A DNA stretch of 64,000 bases from Arctopsyche grandis (Eukaryota; Arthropoda; Insecta; Trichoptera; Hydropsychidae), in NCBI RefSeq assembly GCF_051622035.1, contig NC_135362.1:17570501-17634500 (forward strand), written 5' to 3'. A program made the translations under genes and the position numbers. The notes beneath the pieces were generated by a model that ran no database searches, had not been told where the DNA came from, and saw only the letters and a program-made list of their open reading frames with translations. How positions within the stretch are numbered: position 1 is the stretch's first letter; each line of letters begins with the position of its first letter. Below are positions 25,051 to 40,866 of the stretch, in pieces.

Positions 25051-27620
25051 GATACGTCCTGCTACATGATCCGCACATTATGCGTCTGGGTGGGATTTGG
25101 CCGTCGTAACTAGATTTCATTGAATTTCCACAACACGTGTACATGACGAGGTCTTATGGTCTAGAAAATCTCGCTCTTAACTCAGAACCAAAAAAAGAGA
25201 AGAAAGAGAGAGAGAGAGCTTCCGCAAAACTCGAAGCCACCCCCGCCATTCGTGGAAACCTGCAAAATCATTCTCCGCCGAATTCTCGGCCTCGAGCCCT
25301 CCTCCCTATAAAAAAAATATCTCCGAGTATATTTTCCTCTGGATAAACATACGTACGGAGACAAGACAGCGCCATAATATGATCCCTAATATTAAAATGG
25401 GACAGTCGTTGCCAACCGGTGGTCACATGAGTCGATGCATGGATCATCGCTGTTTCGCTTTTCCTTGCGATAGTGATTTTTCAAGTCAATTTTTTTAAAA
25501 GATATGAAGACATTTTAACACTTAGTAACCAAATATATGGAGTACGAAAGTCGTAAATGAAATTTTTATTAAAAAGTTTTGTACTTTAAGCGATTTATTA
25601 TACCATCTGACTATCCGAGACATTTTTGCAAAGGGCGCTTTCAGAAGTATTAGTCTGCAGGAGGGGTTGGCGACTGACTGGACCAAATATGTAGGGGTTG
25701 TCGGGGGTCAGAAAATATTGCAACTATGAATTTGCATATCGAAACACACACGGCATCGTTCCCAACCAGTGCATTCAATATATTTGCGATCGGAAGAAAA
25801 AATATCCAAATATGAAAAAAAAATGTATCCGAGCAAAGAATATTGCACGACTTGCAAGATACGATGGTTTGAATAGACCCTTCCGCTTCGCAGGACACGT
25901 ACGATATTTTTACGGGTCGAAAACGTCAAGCGTGAGGTATAAATTTTGTATTGGGTTGAACAAAAAAAAAAAAGAGTTGAATATCAGATATCTGTTCTCA
26001 CGATTTTGATGGACAAAAAAACGCGGAAGTCCGTTAATCACTGAAGCAAAAACAAAACCAATAAATCGCGACGCGACAAAGAGGGGAAAGTTATTGTAGA
26101 GCGAAGACACAAAAGGAGAAACGAAGATCGGGGATGAGCTTTCAACCATTTAACCCTTCCCGAAAAATGTTTTATTAGACCAAATAATAGCTGCTTTTTT
26201 TAATTCATTTACCCCATTCAATCCCACAAAATCTACCGTACCTTTACATTTTCGCATACAATATGCCGAAAACGAATATGAAACATTATTTCCTTGCAAA
26301 TTATATTTGTTTAAAAATGCTTAACAAATCAAATTAACGACAGACAAAAAGCACAATTGATGAAAATTTAACCCGTGCTTCCTCTCAGTAATTTTCACCC
26401 CATTGTTCTTGCTTGAACTATCGTCGGCGGTTTCTCGGATACAAAAGAAACGGACAGCTCATCTTACACCTTGCCTGGTGCGCTTTCATTGTAAATTCTT
26501 TATGCACTTTTTGTTGCATCGACAAAAGGACTCAAACCTCGACACCAAAGGCGAAGGGGTCGTTTTGTTCTGGACCTCAATTCTCCACAACCTCCCTCTT
26601 ATCCCTATTTTTTACTTAACCTCTGGATCAATTCATGCCCGGACGCGTATCCCTCTCGACAACAGTTGTCTTATAATGAAATTTAACAGAACAATCGTTT
26701 CGTTTGGAATTCGTAAATATTTTCCTGAAATATTTTCAATGAATTCAATCATAGTTCATAAATATAATATGAAAGCATAAACTCTTTTCTGGTAGCAAAC
26801 AATTTAACGAATATCTGCAGATTAATGTTATTTTTTACTAAGCCGCTTTTGTCACCCCCCTAATATTATAGTTTAAACTCTCGATTGCTTATTTTGTGTT
26901 TCTGACATACATACATATGTACTATGTATGAAGTTTTCAATACGAAGAGTTTATTATATTTTTTAATACAACATAATTAACGCAAACCTTCTCGGAGCTA
27001 ATAAAACGAATCCTTCTGAAACTATAACAGATTGGACTTGGTTTTGGGTCCTCAATTTTCTTCGGAAGGCTACGCAACTATCGTACTAATTTCATCTTTC
27101 ACAAATGTTTATTTTAAAACTGAAAATATTTTTCGATTAAATCAGCGTACACTGATCGGCAAACGTTGCATGGATCAAAATCGCGTTAGGTCCGCTTCTC
27201 ACGGGGGTTCATCCGGCCCGACGACGACGACAAAAGATGCGTTCATTCCGGGGTCGAAGATGCGGGGCAACCCTTTCATGTTCAAGGTGCACCATTGTGT
27301 TTGGCAATTTCCTCCCAGGAGAAATTAGATATCCTACTTTGCCTTTGTTATCGAGCCGCTAACGGGAAGACCTAGCCGCTTTTTGCCCCGTGACCGTCTC
27401 CAGAGGAAAAAAATGTATTCGGACGGGGGTTGAAAAAAGGATGACGTGAAATGAAATAACGTTACGGTCGGGGATAAAAGGGTTGGCGCGTTAACGGGAC
27501 CGTTTTGTCTGGCCGCTCGGTTCGAATTACCGCGACTACTACGGTTACCGTTATCGCCGAAACGGTAAAATCTGGAGCGTATTGCTTCTTACGGTTATGT
27601 CTTTTTTGCCTTAATATTTA
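25051..27620. promoter_or_regulatory. String of G+C-richer islands
   Basis: Low-repeat islands at about 25060-25500, 25600-26160, 26350-26800 and 27000-27620 are separated by short A+T-rich gaps. A GAGAGAGAGAGAG run lies near 25205. The 125-codon frame at 26403 and the 98-codon frame at 27032 have no domain and are not called as genes. Confidence 0.25.
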
Positions 27621-28485
27621 ATTCGAATCCTATTCAAAGACAAAAAAATATTAACCCTTTTCACATTTTCCATCTGACATTTGAGAAAATCTTAGAAAAA
27701 AAATAAAATCAAATATAAATTCGATTACTAGACCAATTCATTAAAAAAATTTCACTATCAAAATCAACAGTTAAAAAATACATATAAAGTACATTCATAA
27801 AAATTCTGCAATTTTCTATAAACAAAAAAAAAACAAAACCTAAGCCAAAAAAATGGAATGCTTTTAAGATTTTTAAAATTAAACTACCCAAATCAATTCA
27901 AGATCAATTGGTAATAGTTCACCTCACATAATATAAACACGACGAAGGGCCAAAACGCGTATCCCCGAATCAATTTATTCTATCATCACAGCATTCAGTC
28001 GAACACACAATTTAAATTGGGTATATTAATTAGTACTTAATTTGCTTTGATTCAAACTATAAATACAAGATGAATTAGTCAATATGTGACTATTTATTAA
28101 GGATGGTATTCGGTTAAAAGCGAATTCAGGTTTAATTTTTAATTTAAAATTACACCACAGGTTTCCCCAATACATCACCATCTACATATGTATGTACATA
28201 TACTAGACGTATGCGAAAACATATTTTACTTTTATAAAAATGGAAATTAAATCATAATACACTTTGTATAAATTGCATAAATTTTTGTAAATTAGTACAT
28301 ATTCCTTCGATTTAAATTTTATGTGTAAATTTTGGACAAGCAAAAGTCGACAGACTTCATGTTATGTATTAAATCAAGAATGTAAAAAGGCTCACCGATA
28401 CAACACAATGTGAAAATATAATATTTCAAGTGTCGAGCAATCACTTCAATACGTTTAAATTTGACATTTGATATTGGAAAAATAT
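27621..28485. other. A+T-rich spacer, no gene seen
   Basis: A+T-rich, with short Ile/Phe-rich frames only. Confidence 0.5.
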
Positions 28486-29345
28486 CATTTGTCATCGCGA
28501 GCATCATTAATTTCTTATTTGCGACAATGGCGCGGTGGCAACGGTTCTCAGACCGATGAAATTACAAATGTCCCGAAACTTTTGCGACGCGGATCGATGT
28601 TTTTTATCGGATGTGAAGTTGCCACGATGACGATAATGACACGGCAAGCAGATGCTCCATACGAAAAATACCCCACTCGAAGTGAATAGTGCGAAGGTGA
28701 CTTGCGCAAACTCGGATCAAAAGTTTAACCCTTTACGCTGCCAGCGGATTACTTCCTAATTTTTTGTTGCACCTCCACTTTCCACTCACAATGCTCCTTC
28801 ACCCCTCATTTCCTTGCAAAAAAAATGTTTGCGCTATTTTTTTTTCCTTCGACTCCACCGTGCACTTTCTCACGATCGGCAACATTTTTTTCGCGAGTTC
28901 AGATGTTGTGACACGGAGATTTCATTGTTGAAGAATTTACCTGTTCGAGACGATAGGGTTATAATAGTTTAATGGAACACATGTTCGGTGAGTGCGAATC
29001 TCGCTATTTTCGTGTTTCGATTATTAAACCAAATAACTAAACTGCAAAACAAAAATATTAAATCGTATGTGCGGTTTTATCAATGACGGGCCACGAGTCG
29101 GACCCGTAATAACAACGCACTCGGTAAAACTTGGCTGTTGTCATATTTACACCTCGACAAGTCCTTCGTCCTTATCGGCTGCGCGCAGGCATTGTGTGTA
29201 TTTAAATCCCGGAGAGAAAAAATGCGGGGATAGTAGTTGTGCGACCCGTCGGGATTCCTCTGGGATGCGAAAAACAACGACGAAAATTTCACCTGACAGA
29301 GCTCGACCTAAAATTGCTTTCGAATTACAGTCTAAACAATGAAAA
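28486..29345. promoter_or_regulatory. G+C-richer island, candidate regulatory DNA
   Basis: Low-repeat, ending just before a hAT MITE. Overlapping frames on both strands (62-91 codons) show no domain. Regulatory role inferred only. Confidence 0.25.
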
Positions 29346-29410
29346 ATTTTGCAAAATTTATTTTGATCACACCAAAGTAATCCATTTTAGGACCTCGTTG
29401 ATATCTATCT

Positions 29411-30079
29411 CAGCGGTTCCCAACTTTTTTTGACTCGCGTACCACTTGGAAGTATAATACATTACGCTATATTGTACCACCATATAAAAATGATTGTATT
29501 TCATGAATTTTTTTATTGCAAGTGTAATTACATATAAAGTATTTGCATGGTAAGAAATGTGAAGACAGGGTAGACGCAATGGATCTGTCTTTTTTATTTG
29601 CGGAGTCACAATTACTATAATATGCTCAAAGTTCAATATATTTATGTACTATTTCGTCATACATCTATTACTGATAAATGGTTTTAATAAAAACACAAAA
29701 TTACAAAGTACATATAATATATTTTCTTTTAATGAAATCTCCTTACAAAATAAATTTAATGAGATTATTGTGCTCGTTTCGAAGAACGTTTTTTTAAATT
29801 CGGTTCAAATAATGCGGGATATACCATCAAGTCTGGAGTTGCATTCAATCTATGTATTTCTATATTCGTCTTTTATTAAACGGTATCGCTTGCCGGATTT
29901 TCGATCATCGACTCTACATATTGACGTCAGCTATGATTAATTAGGATAATGTTTATTAATTATATAAAAAATATTTCTATTTACGAATGTAAATCATTCA
30001 TTCTTGCATATCCGCTATTACTGATTTTTTTTCGCGTACCACCAACCATCAACCGCGTACCACTTGTTGGGAACCACTG
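29411..30079. mobile_element. hAT-type MITE, 669 bp
   Basis: It starts CAGCGGTTCCCAAC and ends GTTGGGAACCACTG, with inner repeats CGCGTACCAC near both ends (29436 and 30032). Flanking octamers ATCTATCT (29403-29410) and ATTTATCT (30080-30087) match at 7 of 8 positions. CAGxGGTTCCCAA ends and 8-bp duplications are classic hAT features. Two open frames inside (89 and 98 codons) do not look like transposase. Confidence 0.9.
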
Positions 30080-30424
30080 ATTTATCTGATATATTCAAAT
30101 GAAATAAACATAAAGTAAAACATTTCATTTAGTATGCCCTATTGATTGTGCTCTAAATAAATCCAGAACCAACAGAAAATGCAATATGTAAAATATTAAT
30201 TTTCTATATTTCGTAAAATTGAGAAAACGAATGTATGTAATATACATATGTACTCATTTCGAAACATTTTTTAGAAATCATCTGTTTTCTTTACACATCT
30301 GTCTCGGATTTCGTATCACTGATTCGAACTTCGAACTCGAAACGCATTTTCCTGAAACTGTTTCAAATGTTCAATGAATATATTTTTGTACACAAAAGAT
30401 TATCATCTTGTATATATATATATA
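30080..30424. other. A+T-rich spacer
   Basis: No feature recognised. It ends in a short TATATATATA run that abuts the next repeat. Confidence 0.5.
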
Positions 30425-30690
30425 CTAGCTGTATTACCCGGCTTCGCTCAGTATTTATAATATAAACCGCTTAAACATGACTAATCTAATAGTAAACATT
30501 TTATTATAAAAAAAAAATTTAAATTAAAAAAAAATCAAAAAAAAAAATTAAAAATAAATCAAAAATAAATAAAAAAAAGTAAAAAAAAAATCTTTTTTTG
30601 CCTTCTAGGGCTTCGCCCTCGGTGCCCCCCTGAGCCTTTGCCTTCTAGGGCTTCGCCCCTCTGTGCCCCGCGAAATTTTATCGAGCAAAG
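30425..30690. repeat. Dispersed repeat with A-rich then GC-hairpin modules
   Basis: It opens with TACTAGCTGTATTACCCGGC and passes through a long A-rich stretch (30507-30590). Two copies of GCCTTCTAGGGCTTCGCCC follow, each with a GGGC-TTC-GCCC hairpin. It shares the TACTAG...ACCCG opening and the CTTCGCCC hairpin vocabulary with the larger element at 52453, so both may belong to one poorly defined family. The right end is uncertain. Confidence 0.5.
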
Positions 30691-31755
30691 ATAACGAACA
30701 TATTTTGAAACAAACTAAAAGGTTTTAATAAAACTGTTATAATTGTATAAATTTTTGCATTTAAATCAAAATGTAATTGTATCAAATCAATAAATTTGAA
30801 TAGCTGTGATTCCTGCGGATTATCATGTGACTATTTTTTATTTATTTATGTTGTCTTTCTGTATATATACATATATATTTTTTGTACATATTATAATACT
30901 ATTAAAATGATGTATTTTTTCTTAATTTTATAATTTTTTTTTTATCTATTTTCTAAAATGGTGAATATCCCGATCTGTGATTTTGGAAATCTGGCAAACC
31001 CTGATTATAATAGACCTTAAGATATATTCAATCATATTTTATGTATTATTGTAAATATAATGTACATAAAAGATATGTTATTAATCTCTCGCCAATTCGA
31101 GTTTATAAGAATCTCGAATTTGCTAATATTATAAAATGCTACCCACTCTGTCTCTATGATACTGTAAAATTGTTTGTGATTGGCCAGGTAAGCTCATTGA
31201 AGTTTACCTATTAGGCTTTCCTGGCACATATGTATTTAAATAAAATATAATTCTAATATTTTATACTGTCTTAATAAGAATTGTCAATAAGTTTTTGAGC
31301 CTTTTTTTCCTATTGGTCTATACACTAACATGAAAATAAAATTTATACTATCATTTTATACTGTTCTATGTAGTAATAATTTTCTGTACATATATCTTAG
31401 GTCTGTTACATATATTAGTTACTGATTCATTAACCATTATATTAGACCTAAGAATCTGAGATGAACAATAAAAAGCATTTAAAAAGCAAAATCGACCAGA
31501 GTTTTAGACTACCTAACGTTTTCTTTGGCTTCCTATAAGTTTACATCACAAGTGAAAAATAAATTAAAAGCTGTCTGCATGTGGTTTTAATTCGCCGGAT
31601 GTTAATTACAAAAAATAGCTACATACGTATACTAACGTATGCAGACAATAACATGTGGAAAAAAACGTGAAATTAAAAACATTCAGAAAAAACACGTGAA
31701 TTTTACACCATCAAACGACTGTAAATCACGTGTTTGCTATGTGAGCGTTTTTATC
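30691..31755. other. A+T-rich spacer with one 9-bp perfect stem
   Basis: No gene. CTTAGGTCT at 31396-31404 is exactly complementary to AGACCTAAG at 31444-31452. The phrase CTACCCACTCTG near 31140 resembles CTACCCACTCCACTCTG near 53634, downstream of the related repeat. Confidence 0.45.
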
Positions 31756-33735
31756 CATAATTTCGTAATAACAAATTAAACTCCACCGAGGCAACCCACG
31801 CGCACACCTACATACATACAAGACGGGGCGCGATTACAAAAAAATTAATGATATTTACCCGAATGCATAATTTGAAAACATTCGAATGGATTCGCGGCGC
31901 GCATAGCCCACATGATGCATTTTTTTCGTATGCACACTGGGGCCCCCGTTAACCCCTGGGGTGCGCGTAATTCGGCCCAACCCTTTTGTGGCACGTACTC
32001 GCTTTTTTTCTCTAGTCTCGACCCCCCATTTAAATATTCAATGGCACACATCCCCGATGGCTGTTTTTTTAATAAGGTTTTTCTATTCACTACGAAATGA
32101 ACCGCGATTACCGAGTGAGAAAGCGGATTCATTTTTCGCAGAGCTCGACGATGTACCCAATCTCGATTTTGAATAGAGCGTACACTCTTAAATTTATTTA
32201 GCATAAATATTATATATATCCACATACGTCAAGTTATAAACTTTCAGCACGCTCGATGATATTGTGACGCATCTTAGATTAGAACAAAATTTGCATACAT
32301 ATGTGTATGTACATTACATTATCATTGTTCCAAAATTTTATTGATAAGTAGTGAACACTAACTACAATATATACTATGTATTTAAAATATTATATATCGA
32401 TTCATCGATTTGTACCCCCAACGTTGAAATATACAAAAAAAATAATGTCCCTTTTGTAAAGTTTAAAATGTACCCCAACGGCGCGTCACATACGCGCGTA
32501 GTTTCATTATTATTTTTTTCCATTGCATGCGTGAAGCCTTTTAACCCTTCCTCGCCGTGTCTGTCTCATCGGGATCGTGATCCTTTATATAGGGTATGAG
32601 CTTAAAAAACAGCGCATTGTAGGGTTGGTATTATTTATTTTCTAGTTTTTTTCTCTGGGTATTTTTTTTTTTTGCATGCGGTGGATTTAGTGTAAAAGTT
32701 AAGAGGCGCGCAGATTCAGTCGGTTAGATTCGATCGAGATGTGAACACACGCAAATATACTTAAATTTAAATTATATATTGTGATCGTGATCGATGTCGT
32801 TAACACATCACATCAACGAGGATTCTAAGAATTGTTTTGAACGAAAAAGTGCAATTTATTTTTTATTTGATCTTTATTGTGCATTATCGGTAAATTTTTA
32901 TTTTTTTATCTTAAATGAAACCGGTTTCATTTTTATGTGTGTGTATGTATAATACCTGCTTAATTCTTACATACACATATGTGCATTTATAGTTAGTCCA
33001 ACTTTCTATGTGGATGAAGAATTTCACAACTCTATCCGAATATCCAATACACACGGTTGAAGGCAAACATTTACGATAAATTCCCATTAATATGGAACGA
33101 GATTCATATTCGGTGTCGAGAATCGTAAATTTTACAATCGCAGAAACAACGTGCATATGTGTATATCTCGCGCATGTGTGCATATCAACCTTATTGTCCA
33201 AATCCCCGTAAAAATCACATCGGATATTCGCGACACGGTGCATCGCGCTGCAGACACCATAAAAACACCATAGACGACCGTAAAAATACGAAAATCCCAC
33301 CCATCTTTCATTTGCTACCGTCAGATCAATAATACACACATACACACTTGCACGTGCAAGTACAAACACATTCGTATATTCAAAAGTACATAGCATCTAG
33401 AAGCCAAATCAGATGTGATCTCCATGACAAAAAGAGTGTAGCCGGCGGGGTTAATGCCGTGGGGGTGTGCGGCCGAGCCACCCCAAGCTACAGTATCCTT
33501 ATTAAAGGGAGTGTAAGTGAAGTGAATGCATTGTGAAAGTAGAAAGTAGCCGGGGATTCGGGGCCGGGTAATAATAAGGACTTCGGGATTTACTGCTGAA
33601 CTCAACGCGGGGAAAATTCGCTTTCGGACTGGCAAAATAAATCATAACGTAAGGACACCCCCTCTCGTTGCAGCCCCATGATTTTTGCATGTGCATTAAA
33701 TCCTAAGAAGGGTATCGCAGTGGACAGTCGACCAG
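31756..33735. promoter_or_regulatory. G+C-richer islands, candidate regulatory DNA
   Basis: Low-repeat islands at about 31760-32190, 32440-32780 and 33000-33735. Frames of 62-161 codons occur; the longest (32911-33396, minus) is Val/Cys/Tyr-rich with no domain and runs across microsatellite sequence. No gene is supported. Confidence 0.25.
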
Positions 33736-33965
33736 ATACAATATATTGCATTCGGTATAAATTGTTTTTTTTTTCATCAAAACGAATGGATGCTCGCTTC
33801 TTGTGGTTTGATGTATTATTTACGTAACTTGTAAACTTTGTACAAATAAATATGTGGATTACATAAAATATAATTTAAGCTCAAATTATATATTGAATGT
33901 TTATACATACATATGTACATTGAAGACAACTCATTGGTATTAAACACTCAAAATAACCTCAAAAC

Positions 33966-34571
33966 CAAGGCTGTGGAGTCGCAGTCGGAGTCGTTGAGTT
34001 GGAGCATTTCAAGCGGAGTCGGCGCCGGAGTCGTAAAAAATCAACTGACTCCGACTCCTTTTTATTATTTTTTGAATTAATAGTATCACGGTATGCGTCA
34101 ACAAGAGTCTCCAATTTTATTCAAGTAAATCCACTAATAAATTTAAATTTAATAATTACTTTATCATGAATTTAAATTACATTATAAATAAAATCGATGA
34201 ATTTCACATATTTTGATGTGTTCTGGCCATCAAAAATGGCCATCTGGTTTCTTTCGTCTCATACTTTATTTACTCGTATTTTTTTTTTTTAATTGATTTG
34301 TTTATGATTGAAATTCATGCACATATATGTACTATGAATGTGCTTATTTTTTTTATTTATAACTGTTTCATTACCAATAATTTAATAAATGTGTCAATTT
34401 TTAGTGATTATTTTCAATCCTTTATTTTTTTATAAATCACTATTATTTTTACTACTAATAATTTTATACGTTGGCAAGAAAAATCCATCTTATTAAAATC
34501 TTTCAAGTTGGAGTCGGAGTTTGGAGTCGGAGTCGGAGTCGGTAAATTTTGATCGGACTCCATACTCCCTG
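33966..34571. mobile_element. hAT-type MITE with GGAGTCGG repeats, 606 bp
   Basis: The left end CAAGGCTGTGGAGTC and the inverted right end CAGGGAGTATGGAGTC are similar. Subterminal GGAGTCGG repeats crowd both ends, with the complement CCGACTCC inside the left. Flanking octamers CTCAAAAC (33958-33965) and CTCGTAAC (34572-34579) match at 6 of 8. The A+T-rich interior has no transposase. Confidence 0.75.
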
Positions 34572-36365
34572 CTCGTAACTATGTAGATATGTAAAATATA
34601 ATATATTCAAATACCTAATAATTTTGAACTTTAAATGAAATTTATGATTTTCTAAGCGACATGTAAAAATATAAATAATATTTAAATTTGTATCTTCTTT
34701 TAATTTATTTTTTCCAATGTATACGTTTATAAAACCATACAATTCATCATAAAAAATAATAAATTATAAAGCATGCATATGTATAGTGAATGTTTAAGTT
34801 ACATAACGATTATTTATAATATCACTGCAATTTATACTAAAAGTAGCAAAAAATCAATATACGATTTAATCAAATCTAGAAAAAAAATAATAACTATGGA
34901 AAATATTTAGTAGAAAATTCAGTGACGAAAAGACGAAATGTATGCGTAGATAAAATAGGTTTGATTTTCAAAAATTTAAAACAAATGAATATATATTATA
35001 TACTCATTTTATATCCCATATATAAAAATTCACTCACTTTTTTATATGATGTATTTGCAGTTGCAATGTGTGTTACCTTTCTGAAATACAAAATAACAAA
35101 AAGTATAACATAATGTACATTTTTATTTGCAGTATCCTTGTTGAAGGGATTTGGCTAATTTCTCTTACAAATCACACGAATCCTCCATAGCTGCCGATTG
35201 AATGCATCTTTTTGACTTCTTTACTCGTGAACTTCATTAAATGTAGCACTAAAACTGCACAGTTTTGTTTATGAAACTTATTTTTACATCACTTTTCACA
35301 ATTACACTAATTTATATGAGCGACCCGCAAACTGATCCGTTTATCACATTTTTTATCAATAAATATTACACAAATTGCACAAAAAACACTGATTTATTCA
35401 CACATCTCCCGACAAATGTGTTCACTCGTATTTCATTGTTTTCAAAATCAAATAACTCAAAAACATCGGGTACATAGTTCATCAATTAACCGCCGCCATA
35501 ATTGATAAAACAACTGAATCAATATAATATTGTTTTACAATATTCAAAAATGAACAAATGCCGAATGTTTGGTTGGCAACAACTTTTACGTTTATAATAA
35601 CTGGGAATGATGTCGACTTTCTGAAACTAATTGGGTGAGAAATAATATTTACAATAATTAAAATGGTGCAATTAATCTATAAACACTCAATATCTTATAT
35701 TTTGTGATGTAATTAGTAGATAGTACAAATTAAAATAGAATGTATCTACATACATACATATGTAATTGTATGCACATCTAATTTAAAAATATTTTTTTAT
35801 AGCCATTGTCACTAAATACAGTATATTCATAATATTAATTGTATTGTGTATTTCTACAATATATTGAGAAATATTATTTTGCGGCTAATTCAGTTTTATA
35901 TCAATTTTATGTAATACACATATATTATATGTTTGTTGATTGCAGATTTCATTTAGATTCTTCATCTTATTTTTAAAAAAATCGATGCAATTATGTATAT
36001 TTTCAAGCAAAATTACGATTTCGTATTATTCCAAATCCAATTAATTGAAGATTATCATGAAACACGGCATACAACTTTTCAATTTCATTTTTTTCATAAT
36101 TAAAACCATGTCTTGTAAGAATTGCATTTAATTTAATTTGCATGCCTTGTATTGAGTGGCCTATTAGAAGTTATATTATAAATTCTATTAAATTGAATTA
36201 ATTTTTAAAAATGTTTTTAATGTTTAGGTAATACGTTTAATATATTTATTATATTTTTACATGCATTTATTTTACGTGAGTGATAAATTTGATATTGTCA
36301 CACCTCTAGTATCACGTAATAAAAAAAATGTGTTTAAAAGCTTTAGCATAACATTTGAAACAATT
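34572..36365. other. A+T-rich spacer, no gene seen
   Basis: About 1.8 kb of A+T-rich DNA with short open frames only. Nothing recognised on either strand. Confidence 0.5.
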
Positions 36366-37235
36366 TTATTAGCAACGTTGGGGATGCGGTCATTTTTTGC
36401 GGCCATTACCTTCACCCTGGCCCCCACCCTCACCCCCATCAACCCCTACCGGTGGCGAAGAGCGGCCACTCCCTTTCCCCTTCCCTGCAACATCCGTCGA
36501 GAGGAAAAAAAATTGCCCCCACCCTCTCTGGACGAGTCTGACCGTCCCCCTACCACCGTAGTAGGGGGTTGTGGGGGTGTATCCAACATCGGTGGTATGA
36601 GACACCCAGGGTTCCCACACCTATAAACCGGATTATACAGCACATTACGCCTGATATTGCCTCGCAGGAAACTGTCCACCCCCCATAAATTTTTATGTTG
36701 CCCGGGTGGGGGTGGGGGTGATATTTAACGCCGAGTCCACGTTAAATTATATTATACATATATACATCTACGTATATATGTATTCACATATGGATCGCAA
36801 ACCGACGTATGCAGCGTGAGCTATCCACATAAACTAGATTCTTATAGTTCAACATCATACTTTGCTTATTGAAATCGTTTAGTTTCAACTCTGCCGGTGG
36901 CCGTTAGATAAGAATGCGGTATTTTCGGAAAAGCGTTTTTCACGCGCTTGAGTCTTAAGTTGTAGTTTTTCTTGTGCGTTTCGCGTTAACTTCGCATTTT
37001 ACGGTCGCCGACGAACAAATGGAGTGTGGAGAGGTAGTCAGATGATACCAAGGTGTTGTCCGCGGCCTAGAAGCATTTCTCCTTCTCTCCCTGTCTCTCC
37101 TCCTTTTCCTTCCCGTAACGCCAAATTGGTTACCCGCGCACCAGCTCGGATCTTTTATGGCGACCCATCAAATGAATTCGCGTAGAAAATCGAATTTGTA
37201 CGACGTATTTCACGTTAAACCCACATGACAGGTAC
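36366..37235. promoter_or_regulatory. G+C-richer island
   Basis: Strand-asymmetric, with CCCCCACCC-type runs near 36420-36550 and GGGTGGGGGTGGGGGTG near 36704. It contains TTTTATGG near 37153, which resembles a Caudal/Abd-B-type site. Overlapping Pro/Gly-rich frames on both strands are by-products. Candidate regulatory DNA. Confidence 0.3.
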
Positions 37236-37307
37236 TACATTTAATAAAATTTTAATTAAATTCGTCACATTTAACAAGACAGTTCCGAACTATTTTATTC
37301 ATAGAAA

Positions 37308-39799
<2,492 letters not shown>

Positions 39800-40520
39800 A
39801 GACTCTTCTCTGTGGTCAGCTTTGACAGATAGTCATCCTAGGTATCACTTGGATCACTTATGAGTTATTACATGCCATTTAACAGGGTTACTTTGTAAGT
39901 GAAAGTAGTTAGTTATGATAATAATAGATTAGCAATTGTTATACTACTTTTTTACAGATCTTTATCGTGAGACGCCTCTTTGGAGACAACGGATTTATAT
40001 ATGTGAGTGCGGTTTGCAATTTAATATTTTAATAATAACTTTAGTAAAGAATATAAAATTACACGAATTACTTTAATATAATTTAAATATGAAAAAGAAC
40101 TGATAGACAGTTGGGAAACACCGTTTCTGTTTGCTATTATTCTATTAAGTAAAGTTCGTTAAAGATTTTTGGCTGGAAGCAATTATGTGGAAGATTTATT
40201 GCTTCTGTGGGACCGACTTGACTGACGAAGGACCCTTTTTTTGTATTCAGGTAAGGAGATGTATCTCGTTCGTATATTCTTTTGCTCAGATTTGACACAA
40301 AAATTAGCACAAAATTTTTCGAAATAACTGATATAAAACCGCTTTTTACGACCGATTTGCTGTTTATTTTTACACTTAAATTATACTAGGATGCAATTAG
40401 TAAAATAAGTGATTAGATGGTTAAGTTTTTAGATTAAATTTCGTGCAATAGCCGGGTTTAAGCGAGTAATAGCGGGAAGAACGCAGAAGCATGTCTTCCC
40501 CGCATGACACGAAAGACCGA
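39800..40520 (-). other. 5' region of the RTE copy and flank
   Basis: Upstream, in minus-strand terms, of the RTE frame. The 5' untranslated region probably occupies part of it, but I cannot locate the 5' boundary or a target duplication. No other feature is supported. Confidence 0.4.
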
Positions 40521-40523
40521 ACT

Positions 40524-40525
<2 letters not shown>

Positions 40526-40560
<35 letters not shown>
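40526..40560. repeat. (TA)n at the left border of the LTR element
   Basis: TA dinucleotides run straight up to the TGTAGG start of the left LTR. Another (TA)n follows the right LTR, so the element sits inside a TA microsatellite, and any 4-bp TATA duplication is invisible within it. Confidence 0.95.
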
Positions 40561-40564
<4 letters not shown>

Positions 40565-40763
40565 GGAATGATTTTTAAACGAGCCGTAATTGTGGTTGGT
40601 CAAACTGCAAGGGATAAAGTATGAGTGTGGTATGCATGGGAAAGACCGGATGCGTGTTGTTATGGTCACTTGTTGGAGAGCAAGCCCGAAGATGTGTTAA
40701 TAAATACATAGTTCTGACTTAATCTGCGTTTCACTTGGAATCCTTCACATCCGGATCCTATAT
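40561..40763 (+). repeat. 5' LTR, 203 bp
   Basis: It begins TGTAGGAATG and ends GGATCCTATAT. By eye it is base-for-base identical to 43214-43416. It contains AATAAA at 40699-40704, a probable polyadenylation signal. The TGTAGG/CCTATA ends are an imperfect inverted pair. The last two or three bases are ambiguous because of the flanking TA. Confidence 0.93.
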
Positions 40764-40764
40764 T

Positions 40765-40783
40765 TGGGGGCTTTGTCCGGGAT
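40765..40783 (+). other. Primer binding site, tRNA-Pro type
   Basis: TGGGGGCTTTGTCCGGGAT starts one or two bases after the LTR. The complement of the 3' end of animal tRNA-Pro is TGGGGGCTCGTCCGGGAT; the site matches except for C replaced by TT near the middle. Minus-strand DNA synthesis would be primed here. Confidence 0.8.
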
Positions 40784-40866
40784 GCCTGAAGACATTTCGA
40801 GTGACAGCCGGAAGCGGTCAGACGACGACGAGGAGTTTTGACAGTTGAGGTTAGGACGCGCGCGCG

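Noticed and set aside
31396..31452. 9-bp perfect stem as a possible microRNA precursor
   Set aside because: The stem is far too short and the loop too A+T-rich for a miRNA hairpin, and no known insect miRNA seed was recognised.
32911..33396. 161-codon minus-strand frame
   Set aside because: Runs through microsatellite-like CATACACACTTG sequence and shows no domain. Composition is that of random A+T-rich translation.
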